From NCBI GenBank assembly GCA_001600615.1, contig BCKK01000007.1:186001-250000 (forward strand): DNA of 64,000 nucleotides. Direction: 5' to 3'. Shown here piece after piece: positions 23,096 through 34,892 of the stretch. The stretch comes from Dioszegia crocea. Its lineage: Eukaryota; Basidiomycota; Tremellomycetes; Tremellales; Bulleribasidiaceae. Position 1 is the first letter of the stretch; each line of letters begins with the position of its first letter. The notes beneath the pieces are model-generated. The model worked only from the letters and a program-made list of their open reading frames with translations, was not told where the DNA came from and searched no databases. Made by a program: the position numbers and the translations under genes.

Positions 23096-23502
23096 GTGGG
23101 CCTTTCTTCTCCTCTCTCGTCCTTCTATCGCTCACTGTCCTCCTCGTCATCCCACTATACTCACTCCCTTCAAGCGACATTGCTTATCGCTGACACACCC
23201 ACTTCCCTGTTTTCCTGTTCTCCGCCACTGCGTCGGTATCCCGCCACCCCAGCGATTGATCTCTCTCCAAACGCCCCCATACATCATCTTGCCCACGCAC
23301 TTTTCTTCCTCATCCATCGTCCCTTGCATTTGCATTCCCATCCGCTTCAGGTCGACATCCAACAAGCCTGTTCAGCCGCCTCCGGTGTCTCTACGATCCC
23401 CCTGTGTCAACACTGTCTCCAACGGCCCGACCAACGACAAGCCGTCTTTACTGCCTCACAGCGTTCATACTACAACCACATTCGTGTCACGATCTGAACG
23501 CC

Positions 23503-24332
23503 ATGGACACCATGACCCCATATCTGCTGTCGGTGCCACATGTGCTCATACTCGCAGCTGACCCAGGCGTGGAATTTACCCGAACCGACGCCCAAGGCTT
23601 GAAGGCGATACATCGAAAGTGATCTCAAAGATCATCCACCTTTTGGAAGCCGATTCGGGGTGTTCGACGGGGTTTGTTGCTTCGTATGATGCCGCAAGTT
23701 CGAAGCCAGGATCCGCGGTGTGGGCGACACAACTCAATGATCTGGCCGCCCGCATGGTGGGCTCAGACGCAGTAAAGAAAGCTGCTATGAAGTCCGCTGG
23801 CTACATCCAGGCGGGCGACTACACTGGAGCGAACGATATCATCAGAGAGGTCTACACGGGTCTTCTGAGAGTCCTGGACGTGAAGGCAGCAGCATCAGCG
23901 TCCGCACGTCCCCATCAACTGCGACTGGCTACACTCGAGTTTGGCGACCTTGGTGTCGAATACCAGGGGATTGAAATTCGCCCTTGCACTGTGCTGACTC
24001 AAGACACTTGGCAGGCAAGCTGGACTTACGGCCGAGCCGTGAAGGGGGCAGAATTGACCCGAGCCGAAGGTCAAATCAAATTCGAGGAATTCCTCAACAG
24101 TCTCGACCCGGTCACACGAAATCCTGAAGCGCCAAACGTTGATGCTTCAGAATATTCTGATCGGATGTGGAGGGAGGTCACCAGTCAGCTCGAGCAGAGA
24201 TGTGCCAGGCTGGGGCTCACGACTGTCGGATCCACCACAGCAAGGACCACAGGACCGGACGTGGAAAGAAGGGGGAAGGGGAAGACGGGGTCGGCGAAGA
24301 AAATATGGCGACGATTGGCAGGGAAGGAGTGA
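23503..24332 (+). CDS. Unknown protein, local family member C (about 263 aa)
   Basis: Not recognised. The long open frame lacks an early ATG. My model uses ATG 23503 (MDTMTPYLL), a 38-nt intron 23529-23566 (acceptor CTGACCCAG, weak donor GTCGGT) and exon 2 to 24332. The resulting length of 263 residues agrees with members A, B and D. Family motifs are degenerate: GFVASYDAASSKPGS in place of PVYMDLALSYNP, LNDLAARM, LGVEYQGIEIRPC (compare GEITVRGVKIRPC in A) and WQASWTYGRAV. The C-terminus is very basic (KGKTGSAKKIWRRLAGKE), unlike the others, and could mark nuclear location. The alternative start is the in-frame Met at 23754. Confidence 0.55.
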
Positions 24333-25057
24333 GGGACGGAACTTTGAAGCGGCATGGGTGTCGACCAGTCATCGGGCGACATACACTGCAGGGTTATCGA
24401 GGTCGGATCTGCTCTGTGTCATATGCATACATGATGCATGTGATAGTGAAGCTCGACCCCTAAGGTATCTATCCCGGGTGACCTGGTCGCGCACTCGCCA
24501 CCCTTTCACAAACGGTAAGTACAGGAGTTTTCGAGCCATCCGCAACTCACAAGAGCTACACCTGTCCTTTCTCTGCGACCATTCTCCTCTGACGCGTTTG
24601 ATCTTGCGACTCCAGGGGTCACGTCTAGTGGCGTGCTTACTTCAAGGTGGCCTGACTCTGCTTATCCTTTCAAGGAGCATCACGTGCACAGCCTCGCTCC
24701 CCACTACGCTCTGGCCTTGGGGATATGAACTGAACCCAAGTCTGTGCTCCTCTTCTTTCCCCACTCTTTCCCGCCTGTAACGTCCTTCATCCGATTCCGA
24801 CCGCGACATCTTCTTCCTTATCACAGGCGAGCTCCTTCAGCCGACATACGGCTTGCATTCAACCAATCCAAGCCATTTCTTCGCTTTCAGGCCTACAACC
24901 TGCGATCGACGTCGAACAACCAGTACGTATCGTCACTTCCAATCTCTCGACAACGTGAACCCTACCCACAAACCATACTTCAGCTTCGTTCCCTCAGACA
25001 TCACTCGGATATCCCCCTCAATTGCATTCTCTTTGAAATCACCCTCAAGTCAGATCG
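24333..25057. promoter_or_regulatory. Family member C 3' region and promoter of D
   Basis: No supported gene. It contains the D copy of the promoter module and a leader of about 330 nt rich in CT and TTC. Confidence 0.4.
24455..24596 (+). promoter_or_regulatory. Shared upstream module, copy D
   Basis: GACCCCTAAGGTATCT at 24455 is a weak first box. CCTTTCACAAACGG at 24502-24515, followed by TAAGTACAGG, is strong. GTCCTTTCTC and CTCTGACGCG (24587-24596) follow, matching promoter C in order. A degenerate TATA context, CCTTGGGGATATGAAC, lies at 24715-24730. Confidence 0.45.
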
Positions 25058-25962
25058 ATGGGCTGTTCGAGACTCCTTGCAAAGCTGATCCCGGGCTCCA
25101 GCACGGAGCCTTCTCCGCGGTCAGCTGCCAACAGCCCAACACCAACACTCGTGGCCAAGACCTCGAATCAACTGAATATCCTGAACTCAACACTGTCGCG
25201 ACTGGTTCTCACATTTCTGTCTTGGCTGATGAAATCACATCCGCCCATCAATACATCACCGTGTCCCACCAGAAAGGCTCATTCTACGTCCCCATCGACT
25301 CTCATCATCCTTGCTTCATCGATGGGCTGAGCAATGGAGACGATGTCGCGCTCAAATTCAGTCTGCAGCCATCCACTCGGACCCGTCACTTCCAAATCCT
25401 GAGTGTCCCGCCGTCGAGTGGTGTCCGATTGTCCGACGATGAGATGCAAGACTTTCTGAGGTCAACAAGGGCTATTCCCGGCACGAATCGGGAGAGTCCT
25501 GACACTTGGACCACGGCGCTTCATACAGCTCTCGTAGAGCTTACTCGGATCGTCAAACCTCGCGGCTTGTCATCGCCAGATGATGAGACCAAGCAGGACG
25601 AAGCCCTATACTTTCGAGAGAAAGGGCCGACTCCGCGTGATCAGCGCGGCTTCACTGCGCAAGTGTATCTGACCCATAAGCTGCACCCGGTGCCGGGCTG
25701 GTCGTTCGACTACAAGACTCGCTGTCGGACAGGCTTGGGATCAGACGTCGTCGCAAGCATATATGACGCCCTTCGCTTTTGCAAGGAAAGGGCGCCGGCG
25801 CTACATCTCCCCGATGTGTCGGCTGATGACACCGTTTTGGGCGCTCTGGGCAAGGTGAAGCGGTCTTTGCTGGCTGGGGGATTGGAGGTGAGGACTTTGG
25901 CTCGGTCGAATGTTGAGGCTTGTGAGCTTGGTGGAAAGCTTGACGGTGAAGCAGCTGTATGA
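25058..25962 (+). CDS. Unknown protein, distant local family member D (about 260 aa)
   Basis: Not recognised. The main frame is open from about 24853 to 25962, but its first in-frame ATG is far inside. The preferred model starts at ATG 25058 (MGCSRLLAKL), removes 25151-25272 (donor GTGGCC, weak; acceptor CCACCAG) and gives 260 residues, equal to A-C. Shared features are FYVPIDSHHP where A has VYMDLALSCNP, a W-T-T-A-L helix, WSFDYKT near the WDLGY of A, and the C-terminal ARSNVEACELGG. The relationship is weaker than A to B. The exact 5' structure needs transcript data; a non-ATG start or pseudogene cannot be excluded. Confidence 0.5.
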
Positions 25963-26279
25963 GGCGGTAGATGTCAAGGTCCAGGAGAGGCGTGCTGTGA
26001 GTGATGTGATGAGTCGGCCACTGAGGACTGGTGGGTGTTGGTGGGAATGGGTTGAAGGGGGAAACCGCAGATTTGATAAGCCATGAGTCACATTAGTCTC
26101 TGTGCAAATGATGTATTAGCTAGCTAGAAAGTACTGATGCGGTTTGGGAAGACATAACGCTACAAATCACAAACCGGGTACTGAGTCTGCTTGTCGCCCG
26201 ACAGTCTCGCCGATCTCTCAATCTCCTCGGTTCCAGCTTATTTCTGTCTCAATCAGCGCTGAAGGCAGCCACGGTCATT
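25963..26279. other. Intergenic, convergent 3' ends
   Basis: About 315 bp between converging genes; nothing identified. Confidence 0.35.
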
Positions 26280-26572
26280 CTACAACTGGAGGTCATACAG
26301 GGAGTATGTATGAGACCAAGCAGAATTAGGCCAAGACTTACATTCACACTTCTCAACTCCATCAAGTCCCTCCAACGCCTCTCGACCACCTTGCCTTTCC
26401 CCTTCACCTCCTCAATCTTCACCTTCATCTCAACCTTCATATGCTTCTTACACCCTTCCCCAGGCCTACAGCTCACCAGCCTTGTAGTTTCCTCCTCCTC
26501 CGCTCCATCTTGGCACATCGGCAACAGGGAGAGCGTGACTGCGAAGATGAGGGAGGCGAGAATGATCGACAT
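26280..26572 (-). CDS. Small predicted secreted or anchored protein (78 aa)
   Basis: Exon 1 (26572-26342) encodes a hydrophobic start (MSIILASLIFAVTLSLLPMC), an acidic patch, a Cys-containing segment (VSCRPGEGCKKH) and a Lys/Val/Glu-rich stretch ending ERRWRDLMELRSVN. A good donor and a CTCCAG acceptor lead to a last exon with only one sense codon (Leu) and a stop at 26280. The N-terminus looks like a signal peptide. No family recognised. Size and single intron fit a genuine small gene, but conservation is untested. Confidence 0.45.
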
Positions 26573-27144
26573 GACGGATGGGGAGTATATGGGGGATAGC
26601 CGCTAGAGACCGAGGGTGAGTTTGGGATGATAGTATATGTGAGAAGATGTCGAGGTTCCCTAGTAGCTAAGGGTGAGGTTGCAAAGCTTAAGGGGCGGAA
26701 AGAGGGTAGTTGTTTGACCTGGCGCGATGCGAACGGGGAAGTTGAGTGATGGTGGCTTCGATCTTCGCTGAGTGATAATGTGATGGGCAGCGGATGTGTG
26801 TGTTCTGCAAGCTACAGCTGAAGGCTATCGTTCACTAGATGAGCTCATAGGTGAGTGAAGAGTGAATGCTAATGGGTGAATGAAGGTTTGCACTCTTAGC
26901 GCAGCAAGAGCAGGCACACAACTCTGAAACACCGTAACGCTCGCAGTATGTCACGCTTGTTTCACCTCGTTTAGAGCGTTTCATCTTCCGATGCTGTGCA
27001 GCTAGCACCTGGCCCTCAGTCCACCCTGATGAGACCCGAAGCACAAGTTCAGAGCAAGACAAGAAAAACCCTGAGATACATTCGGTCCAAAAAAGACCGA
27101 TTAAAGGATCACCACTATTGATACAAATATCCCACCACCCTAGC
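26573..27144. other. Intergenic between small gene and VTT gene
   Basis: About 570 bp; upstream of the small minus gene. No conserved ORF or structured RNA seen. Confidence 0.35.
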
Positions 27145-29595
27145 TCATCGCCCCGAACCCCCCGCGACTCTTCCTACTACACCGCCAACCTGCCTCGCCG
27201 CCGTACCCGCCATCCCTACTCCATTCCTCACTACCGTGCGCCCAAAACTGAGAATGTCGAATGCAGCGGGAGTAGGGGTAAATCTCGCTAGGGATTGAGA
27301 AAGGGCGGAAGTGGGACTAGTGGGTGATAAGGCTGAATCCCCCTCGACTTCCATCACTCCCTTCTGCTTGATGGCTTCGGTCTCCGCTAGCGATGATGCC
27401 TTGGCCGAAGACCGTTTGAGGAAGACAGGAATAAGGGTGAGACCAGTCAAAAATGCCAATTTGGTCAATAAGACTGGATCCCTCAACATCCCCGTCAAAC
27501 TCTCTCCTTCCAGCCCTGCACCAGCACCCGCCGCGTCCATCTCCCCTCCAACACCAGTTGAGCTGGGCGTCGCTAGTCGAGCTAAGAGATCACCGATAGA
27601 TGCAGTAGTGTAAGACCAACTTGCCGATCCAGCTGCAGTAGTCAACCAGAATGTCTTCCAGTCGACCCCTACGACCCCGCACGCCACATTCATGCCTGAC
27701 CAAGGTACAATGCCCATTGCGCGCATGATGAGTAGTCGGCGCCAGACGCTGGTTTCGGCTGAAGAGTCGGGGGTGGGGCTGGGGACGATAGGGGTGACGT
27801 GTTCGGTTGATTGGGGTTGGGAGGGATTGAGAGTGGGTGGAGGTGCAGAATCCGGAGCGAGGGCTGCTCGGACTAAAGAGAGGGGTTTGGGGAAGAGGAC
27901 GGCGATGAGTGGTGCGAGAGGTCGAGAGAGGGAGTAGGAGCCTAGAGAGCCTGTCGCGGTGATGATTGTGAGGAGGATGACGGCTGGGAGGGGAGATAAG
28001 AGGGATCCAACGAGGATGTTCTGAAAAGTCAGTTCGAGGCTACAGGAAGGAGTATGCACAGATAAACTTACCAAGACGATAGCGCCGGGTACAGACCAGG
28101 CGTGTTTCCAACATCCGACGAATGTTAGGACGGCGACGGTGTGCCACCATCCTGCATCGCTTGATTGCATGTATGTCTTGATCTCCGCCGAAAGCAATTG
28201 TAGATCGGTAGATGATTTAGGTAGGTGTCGGAGGGTCGTACTGAGTTCTCAGCTAGGGCTACATTTTTGGCACAAAAATCCGACTTACATTGGTAGACTC
28301 TTCAATAACCAAAATGCGACTCCCAAACTAGCCACAAAGCCCAAGATCAAAACACCCAATGTCCATCCCAATTCTCTCAGTACCATCCCCGTCTTTCCGC
28401 GCTCTCCACCACCAACCCATCCGGACAATACACCGCGTAACCACCCATCCCTCACCCTTCCCCTTATCCCGCGCTCCGGACTTCCCCTTCGACGGCTGAG
28501 CGAATGTGCCGATAAAGCCGGAGTGGGCAACGAGGCGATCTTCCCGTTTGCCTGGAGTAGGGCAAGCTCAAAGTCTGACGGATCCGTTGGGGAGTTATCG
28601 AGGTGGTTCGGATCTCGCTCAGAAGGAGGTGTTGGGGGTAATGAAAAGTATCCGTCCGTCTCCCCCGCTTGAGCCTTCTCTTCACTTGCCCATATCCCCC
28701 AATAACCACCCTTCCCTCCTCTGCCTCTATCCACTGTGACTCTACTTGAGATGTTGTCGGTTGATGAGCTTGCGGATGTGGGTGTTGAATCAGTCTCGAG
28801 CGAAGGACGTGATTCCTCTTCATCTCCCGTCATGCCCTTTTCGGAATCACCATCTTCATCTGAACCGCGCCTGTATCGAGCATACGCCTGATATTGTGTT
28901 CGGTCGGATTGAGGGCGGAAGATAGAAACGAGGCGGCGGAGAGAGGACTCGGTGGTATCGTATGCACGCTCAAGGATAGATTTGGGGGTCGGTGGGATGG
29001 GTAAGATTTCGTCAGGGGATGGTGGGGTGAAAGATAGGGCAGGTTTGGGTATTGGGATAATGCCGGGCTGGACATATTCGCCCAAAGCGGAAGTGGGACG
29101 GAGGGGTGAGGTGGGAACAGGGATAGTAAAGGTAGAGTTCGATAGAGCTGAAGAAGGATTGACGAGAGATGTCGACGTTGCCCTAGCCCTACTCTGCACC
29201 TCTGACCTGGGAGTTGTGGGCGTCAGAGGTGCAGTGTCGTGTGACTCTGGCCCGTCCTCCTCCACCTGCACGCGAACCAGAGGGGTAGATATTCTCCGCT
29301 TCAATCCTATCCGCTTATTGTGTCCAGCCTCGACAGGCGACACGGGGCTCCTGGGAGCTAGTGACGCAGCAGAATAGCTGGAGGTGCGGACATTCGCAAG
29401 GCTTACTTGGGGCCGGGTGGAAGGTGGGGGCTGGCGATAGCCCATCGTTCGTGGTTTGGAAGGGCCCGCTATGTTCTCTGGGAAGAGCATGGGCGGAGCG
29501 TCAGATGGAGGGGAGAGGAGAATGGAGTGCGTGTTGGCGCCCGAAGAGAGGTGTAAATCCTCTGCGGAGTTCTCGCGGGACATGAGGGGAGGCAT
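27145..29595 (-). CDS. VTT/DedA-domain membrane protein (TVP38/TMEM64-like) with long disordered N-terminus
   Basis: Three exons encode about 770 residues. The first 390 or so are Ser/Pro/Thr-rich with PRSPVSPVEAG and PLTPTTPR repeats and an acidic patch, so cytosolic and probably phosphorylated. A first helix follows (GWTLGVLILGFVASLGVAFW), then the VTT (SNARE-associated Golgi) domain: FVGCWKHAWSVPGAIVLN, SPLPAVILLTIITATGSLGSY, and the signature R-x-MGIVPWSGMNVACGVVGVDWKTFWLTTAAGS. Family members act in Golgi, ER and vacuole membranes, with lipid scramblase activity reported for TMEM41B/VMP1. The protein is much longer than Tvp38 (about 340). A second linker and a Gly/Val-rich tail end it. 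Confidence 0.83.
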
Positions 29596-31330
29596 GGGTG
29601 GGGTGAAGGTGGATGAGAATGTCGAAGTGCGGGATCGGAGTCTGCCTGGGCGGGACTGACGAGGTGGGGTAGGCCGTCTGTGAGGTGGAATGAAGAGGGC
29701 AAGATGGGAGAGCGAGCGGAAAGACCGGCGGGCGAGATCAAAGGAAGGCGATCATGAACGGAGCAGGTGAGCAAAGGCAGGCGGGATAGTCACGGGTGTG
29801 AGGGTTCCGATAATTAATAAGCAAGGAATGATCGTGAGGCAAGATGGAAAGAGGCAAAGCATCAGCGCAAATTCTCTTCGTAGAATGATGATCCAACTCA
29901 CACCTCGGCCTCCGTGCCCAGAGATACATCTCCCCCAAGCCCACGACTTGTGCTCATTCCTTTGACGTGTGCGAGTCCGATAGCTTGGCGCGGAATTTCC
30001 GAGGCGGGGGTCGGACAGCTGATCCGACGGAGTGGCGGGCGGACGTGTGAACGGGGGGCAAGGGATGTTTGTAAATAGCTGAAGCGATGATTGAATCAGC
30101 AGATGACTGTCGACGACCGAGGCCGATCTGAATCTAAGCAGATGGCTAGTTAGAGGATGGAGGTCGTGTGCTTGTTGATGGTCGTCGTGTGCCTGAGAAA
30201 TTCCTGCAAAGACGGCCGCCGCGGATCTGACCGATGGAGTTGTTTCAGAGTTTGGGCTGGGTTGTTCGAGCCCAGATGAATTTGGGAAGGAGCGGAAGTG
30301 GCAAGTAAAGACGGCAGCAGTAAGAGGATATGGAGGTGAGATACAGCCTCAGCATATCCATACAACTCTGAAGCAGAACCTTTCCATCACAGTCATGGAT
30401 GCTTCGTCAACATGTGAGCGTATGTATGCCGGCGGCCGAGGCTGCGTCCGCGTAATGACGCAACTTTTTGCCGCTTTATATGCTTACTTTGCGGCAATGA
30501 CTGTGACATTCCTTCCTCGCTTAATAGACGTGCGTGGGGCAGTGGCTTTGCGTCCAGGAATGAGAGCAGCTCATCTATGCTCGCTATGGACTAGTAGAGT
30601 GCCCAACAGCTCGTCTGACCCTTTCTGTGGCGGGTGGCCCCAAGGCTGCCCCCAAGGAATGCTGTGTATGACGGATGCCGAGGGTGCCGAGGAGCAGATT
30701 TTCAGCAACGCCAAGATTTCGCCACCCAACATCAGATCCAAGGACCAACGGAACTCTGCTGCCTATATATGAGCTTCATGAGGAGAATGAGCAGTTTCAG
30801 GCATGCTTGCAGAGGGCGTGTAGTGTCCGCAGTCACTGTGCATGCATAAACATAGAGCACTCCGACGAAGGAGGAAGGAAGGCTTTCTCCGCTGGGACCG
30901 GCTAATCCCCGGATGATTGTACTGCCCCGAAGCCTTTGGCAGATTTTAGGCAGCCATCGAGTCGGGCATTTACGGCGTTATAGAAATCGCCACCTATAGA
31001 TTCCGCGAATCCCCCTCCTTCATATCGTGATTGTCTTGCCGATGAGTAACTGATAGAGGGTGTTCAGTCCTGCTATGCATCAGACGATCCATCATTGGAT
31101 GACATTTAGCGCTGAATCCCGCAAACGATGCATCGCCATAAGGCACCATCAAAACAACACAGATCGGCCTCCTCCATCTGACCTGCAGCCTCCTGGCTCT
31201 CCCTAGTCCCCCACCTCACGCTTCCCAATCCTATCCCACTGATCACTCTCAACACCAGCCACACCAGCTGCTCTCACTCCGAACAACCTCCCGCCCTCGC
31301 GAAACAAGATTTACTCCCTGTCAAGCGGGA
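29596..31330. other. 1.7 kb gene-poor stretch
   Basis: Upstream of the VTT gene and downstream of NDUFS8. A 125-codon plus ORF starts at an ATG (30395-30772) and a 71-codon minus ORF (30150-30365) has a hydrophobic start; neither has conserved motifs or splice support. A TGGGCT/AGCCCA inverted pair lies near 30254-30275. I see no RNA gene or transposon. Confidence 0.35.
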
Positions 31331-32608
<1,278 letters not shown>

Positions 32609-33130
32609 GGTGGCGGATCAGTTGGGCCTGAAGGGAGGATTGATCGAGTTTTGGTGCTTGAAATTGGAGGTTTTCCTCAGTGTCAGAGACCGTCTGTTCC
32701 TACGCTGAGGCTAAACGGATGCTCTTAGGCGGATTGTCGAGAATGTACAGGATAGAGGTATGGAGGATCAACCAACCATCGTCGATCGGAAACAGAGCGA
32801 GCAACCACGCGGAAGTTGCCGCTTGCGCTAAAGGGGCGAATGTGGCACTTTGACAACCAATCAGATCAATCCTTTTAACATTCTGCCTGCATACCTCGCC
32901 ATACCTCATGCAACCATGCCAACTGCATAGCCTACATACGAGGGATGCAGAACATAAAGAGCGATCTGGCTGACGATACATGCTACGATGATTCCATGCT
33001 TTGTGGTTTGACTTCTGCTCTACAACTTTTACTGATCTACAACTTGTCACGACCGCCTCTCTGCCCCTTCTCGCTTACTATGATGTATAGACAAATGTTC
33101 AGATTATACACACTCCCACACCTTGACCGC
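32609..33130. other. Intergenic, NDUFS8 promoter
   Basis: About 520 bp between the NDUFS8 start and the 3' end of the Ecl1-like gene. The overlapping short ORFs are not conserved. Confidence 0.35.
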
Positions 33131-34892
33131 CTACTTAAAGAAGAACAACCCCGTCTTGCCCGCACCCACACTCCCCTTCGTCAACGCCTCGGGTACAGCA
33201 TACGTCCTCCCGCCTTCCTTCTCCCATTTACTCCAATTCCAGGTCGATTTGGGCGCCGAGGATTGGGATGAAGATACAGCGTTGTCTGTCGACAGGTAAG
33301 GCGAGCACCCGCTAGCTCCGAGACCAAGTCGAAGACTGGCCAAATCTGGGATTGCTGATGTCTGCGAAGTGGAAGAACGAGGTGGGGGCATATTGGTTGG
33401 TGTACGACCGGAAGAGATGGACGAGCCCACTCGATTGATATTGGGGATAGCGAGTGCGCCCGGGTGTTGAGATTGAGCCGAATCTCGCCTGGAGTGAGGT
33501 GGGGAGTTGTGTATGACACAGCCCCGTTCTCCAATTTGGATAGACTGCTTTGGCGTCCGCGCATTCCCCTCGACGACGCCCGACGTCCTCTCATGTCGCT
33601 TCTTATGCGCATTGACCTCGTCCAGCCCGAATGAATCCCACGTTACGTCCGTCTTTGACTTTGCGCGGATGGTTCCGCCCACCGGACGCTGGAGGGATGT
33701 TCCTTGTTGGGTGTGGCTACCTCGGCGGGGAGGAAGCGCGATGTGTTGAGAAGGGGGAGTAGGAGTCGTGCCCAGTATTGGGTGATTCCTTGATGCGGAT
33801 GTACCGGTCGCATCACGGTGGGAGAAGGCATTGTGGTATGAGTGCCAGAGGTTTAGGGTGTGTTCGGGGGCTGAGCCGAATTCGGCAGGAATAGGCATGG
33901 CGGATGGGTGGGTGGATAGGGAAGTGGCAATGGAGGAATTGGCGGTAGGCCAGCCGCGTGGGGGAAGTTGGATGTTCTCGCTGACTGGTGTCATTCGGAT
34001 TTTACCTGACCCGCTTGTGGAGCGACCGAGGTTGTTGTCCTGATCCATGTTCTGAGCCCAGAGCGAACTGAGACTGTCCGAGGAGTGCTCAGCTGAGAAG
34101 CTGGAGGAAGAGTGGGTACGCTGCGCCTGTCCAGGTCGGAAAGAGGGATGAACGGATGATCGCCGTTGACGATTAACATCTCGCCATGCTTCTTCCGTAT
34201 CGCGGTGCATGTGGAAGAAGTTGGGAGCGGAAGTGGCGGCATGTTCGGCAGGTGGGGGATCAGAGGATGTGGATGTTGATGAGCCAGACATGAAGAGTGG
34301 GGAAGGGGGACCATAGGGTGATTTCCGCGAGCCAGAAATCGGCAAGTCGGTGGTGATGAGGTGTAAACCTGAATCAACCGACATTTTCCGTGCTAAATCT
34401 GTTGATCTGTCCGCCTCGACTTGAGCACAGGCGCGAGAACAGTAGATTGGGGAGTGGAATGCTGGGATATCGGCAGATGGGCAAGAGGGGGTTTTGGGGA
34501 GTGAGTCGGGAGACGATGATGATTCTCGCTCGGCTTGGGGAGTTGGGGGTGCGGGCTCGGCCGTCTTTGACCGAGTGAGGGGTTGGGGTTTTGGAAGACC
34601 GGTATGGTGTGCAGCGGCGACTGCTGCGAGACGATTGGCAGAGTTGGGTCCACGCTTCAGAACGGGCCGAGTGGTCTTTTGTCCGTTGGCCGTTCGGGTT
34701 GTTACTGTCCCATCTGGATTACGGATCTGGGGGTCAGCTATGAATACCTGGAGCTGATGATAGACCTACTCTTATAGTCCCAGCCGCCACCTTCTTCTTC
34801 AAAACAAGAGTCGCCTCGGGTTCCTTTGGCAATGCGATTGCCCTGTCGCAGACGATACAGTAGTCGTTGAAAAACATGCCGTCGCCGTCCAT
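33131..34892 (-). CDS. Ecl1-type zinc-binding protein with long C-terminal extension
   Basis: Two exons, about 570 residues. Start MDGDGMFFNDYCIVCDRAI, then after a linker IYCSRACAQVEADRS. The C-x2-C ... YCS-x2-C arrangement near FNDYC is that of the fungal Ecl1/2/3 family, small zinc proteins that promote chronological lifespan and sulfur or amino-acid starvation responses in fission yeast. Here the Cys pairs are about 110 residues apart and are followed by over 400 Ser/Pro/His-rich residues ending SKWEKEGGRTYAVPEAL. Fission yeast Ecl1 is only about 80 residues. One intron (CTGACCCCCAG acceptor) interrupts the linker. Nuclear role is inferred. Confidence 0.7.

Larger units (their letters stand above)
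22423..23502. promoter_or_regulatory. ALDH 3' region and promoter of family member C
   Basis: About 1.1 kb without a supported gene. Two overlapping plus ORFs (23070-23561 and 23096-23497) are Ser/Pro/His-rich leader sequence. The promoter module of C starts at 22768, a TATA box lies at 23089, and a CT-rich leader of about 410 nt runs to the ATG at 23503. Confidence 0.45.

Noticed and set aside
23070..23561. Overlapping plus ORFs of 133-163 codons before member C
   Set aside because: They lie in a CT-rich leader downstream of the TATA box; the composition explains the Ser/Pro/His text.
6520..25962. Biosynthetic gene cluster or transposon explanation for members A-D
   Set aside because: No core biosynthetic enzyme, transporter, transposase or terminal repeats; genes between the pairs are conserved housekeeping genes.
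30395..30772. 125-codon ORF with an ATG
   Set aside because: No conserved motif, no splice evidence and amino-acid composition like random sequence; kept only as a candidate.
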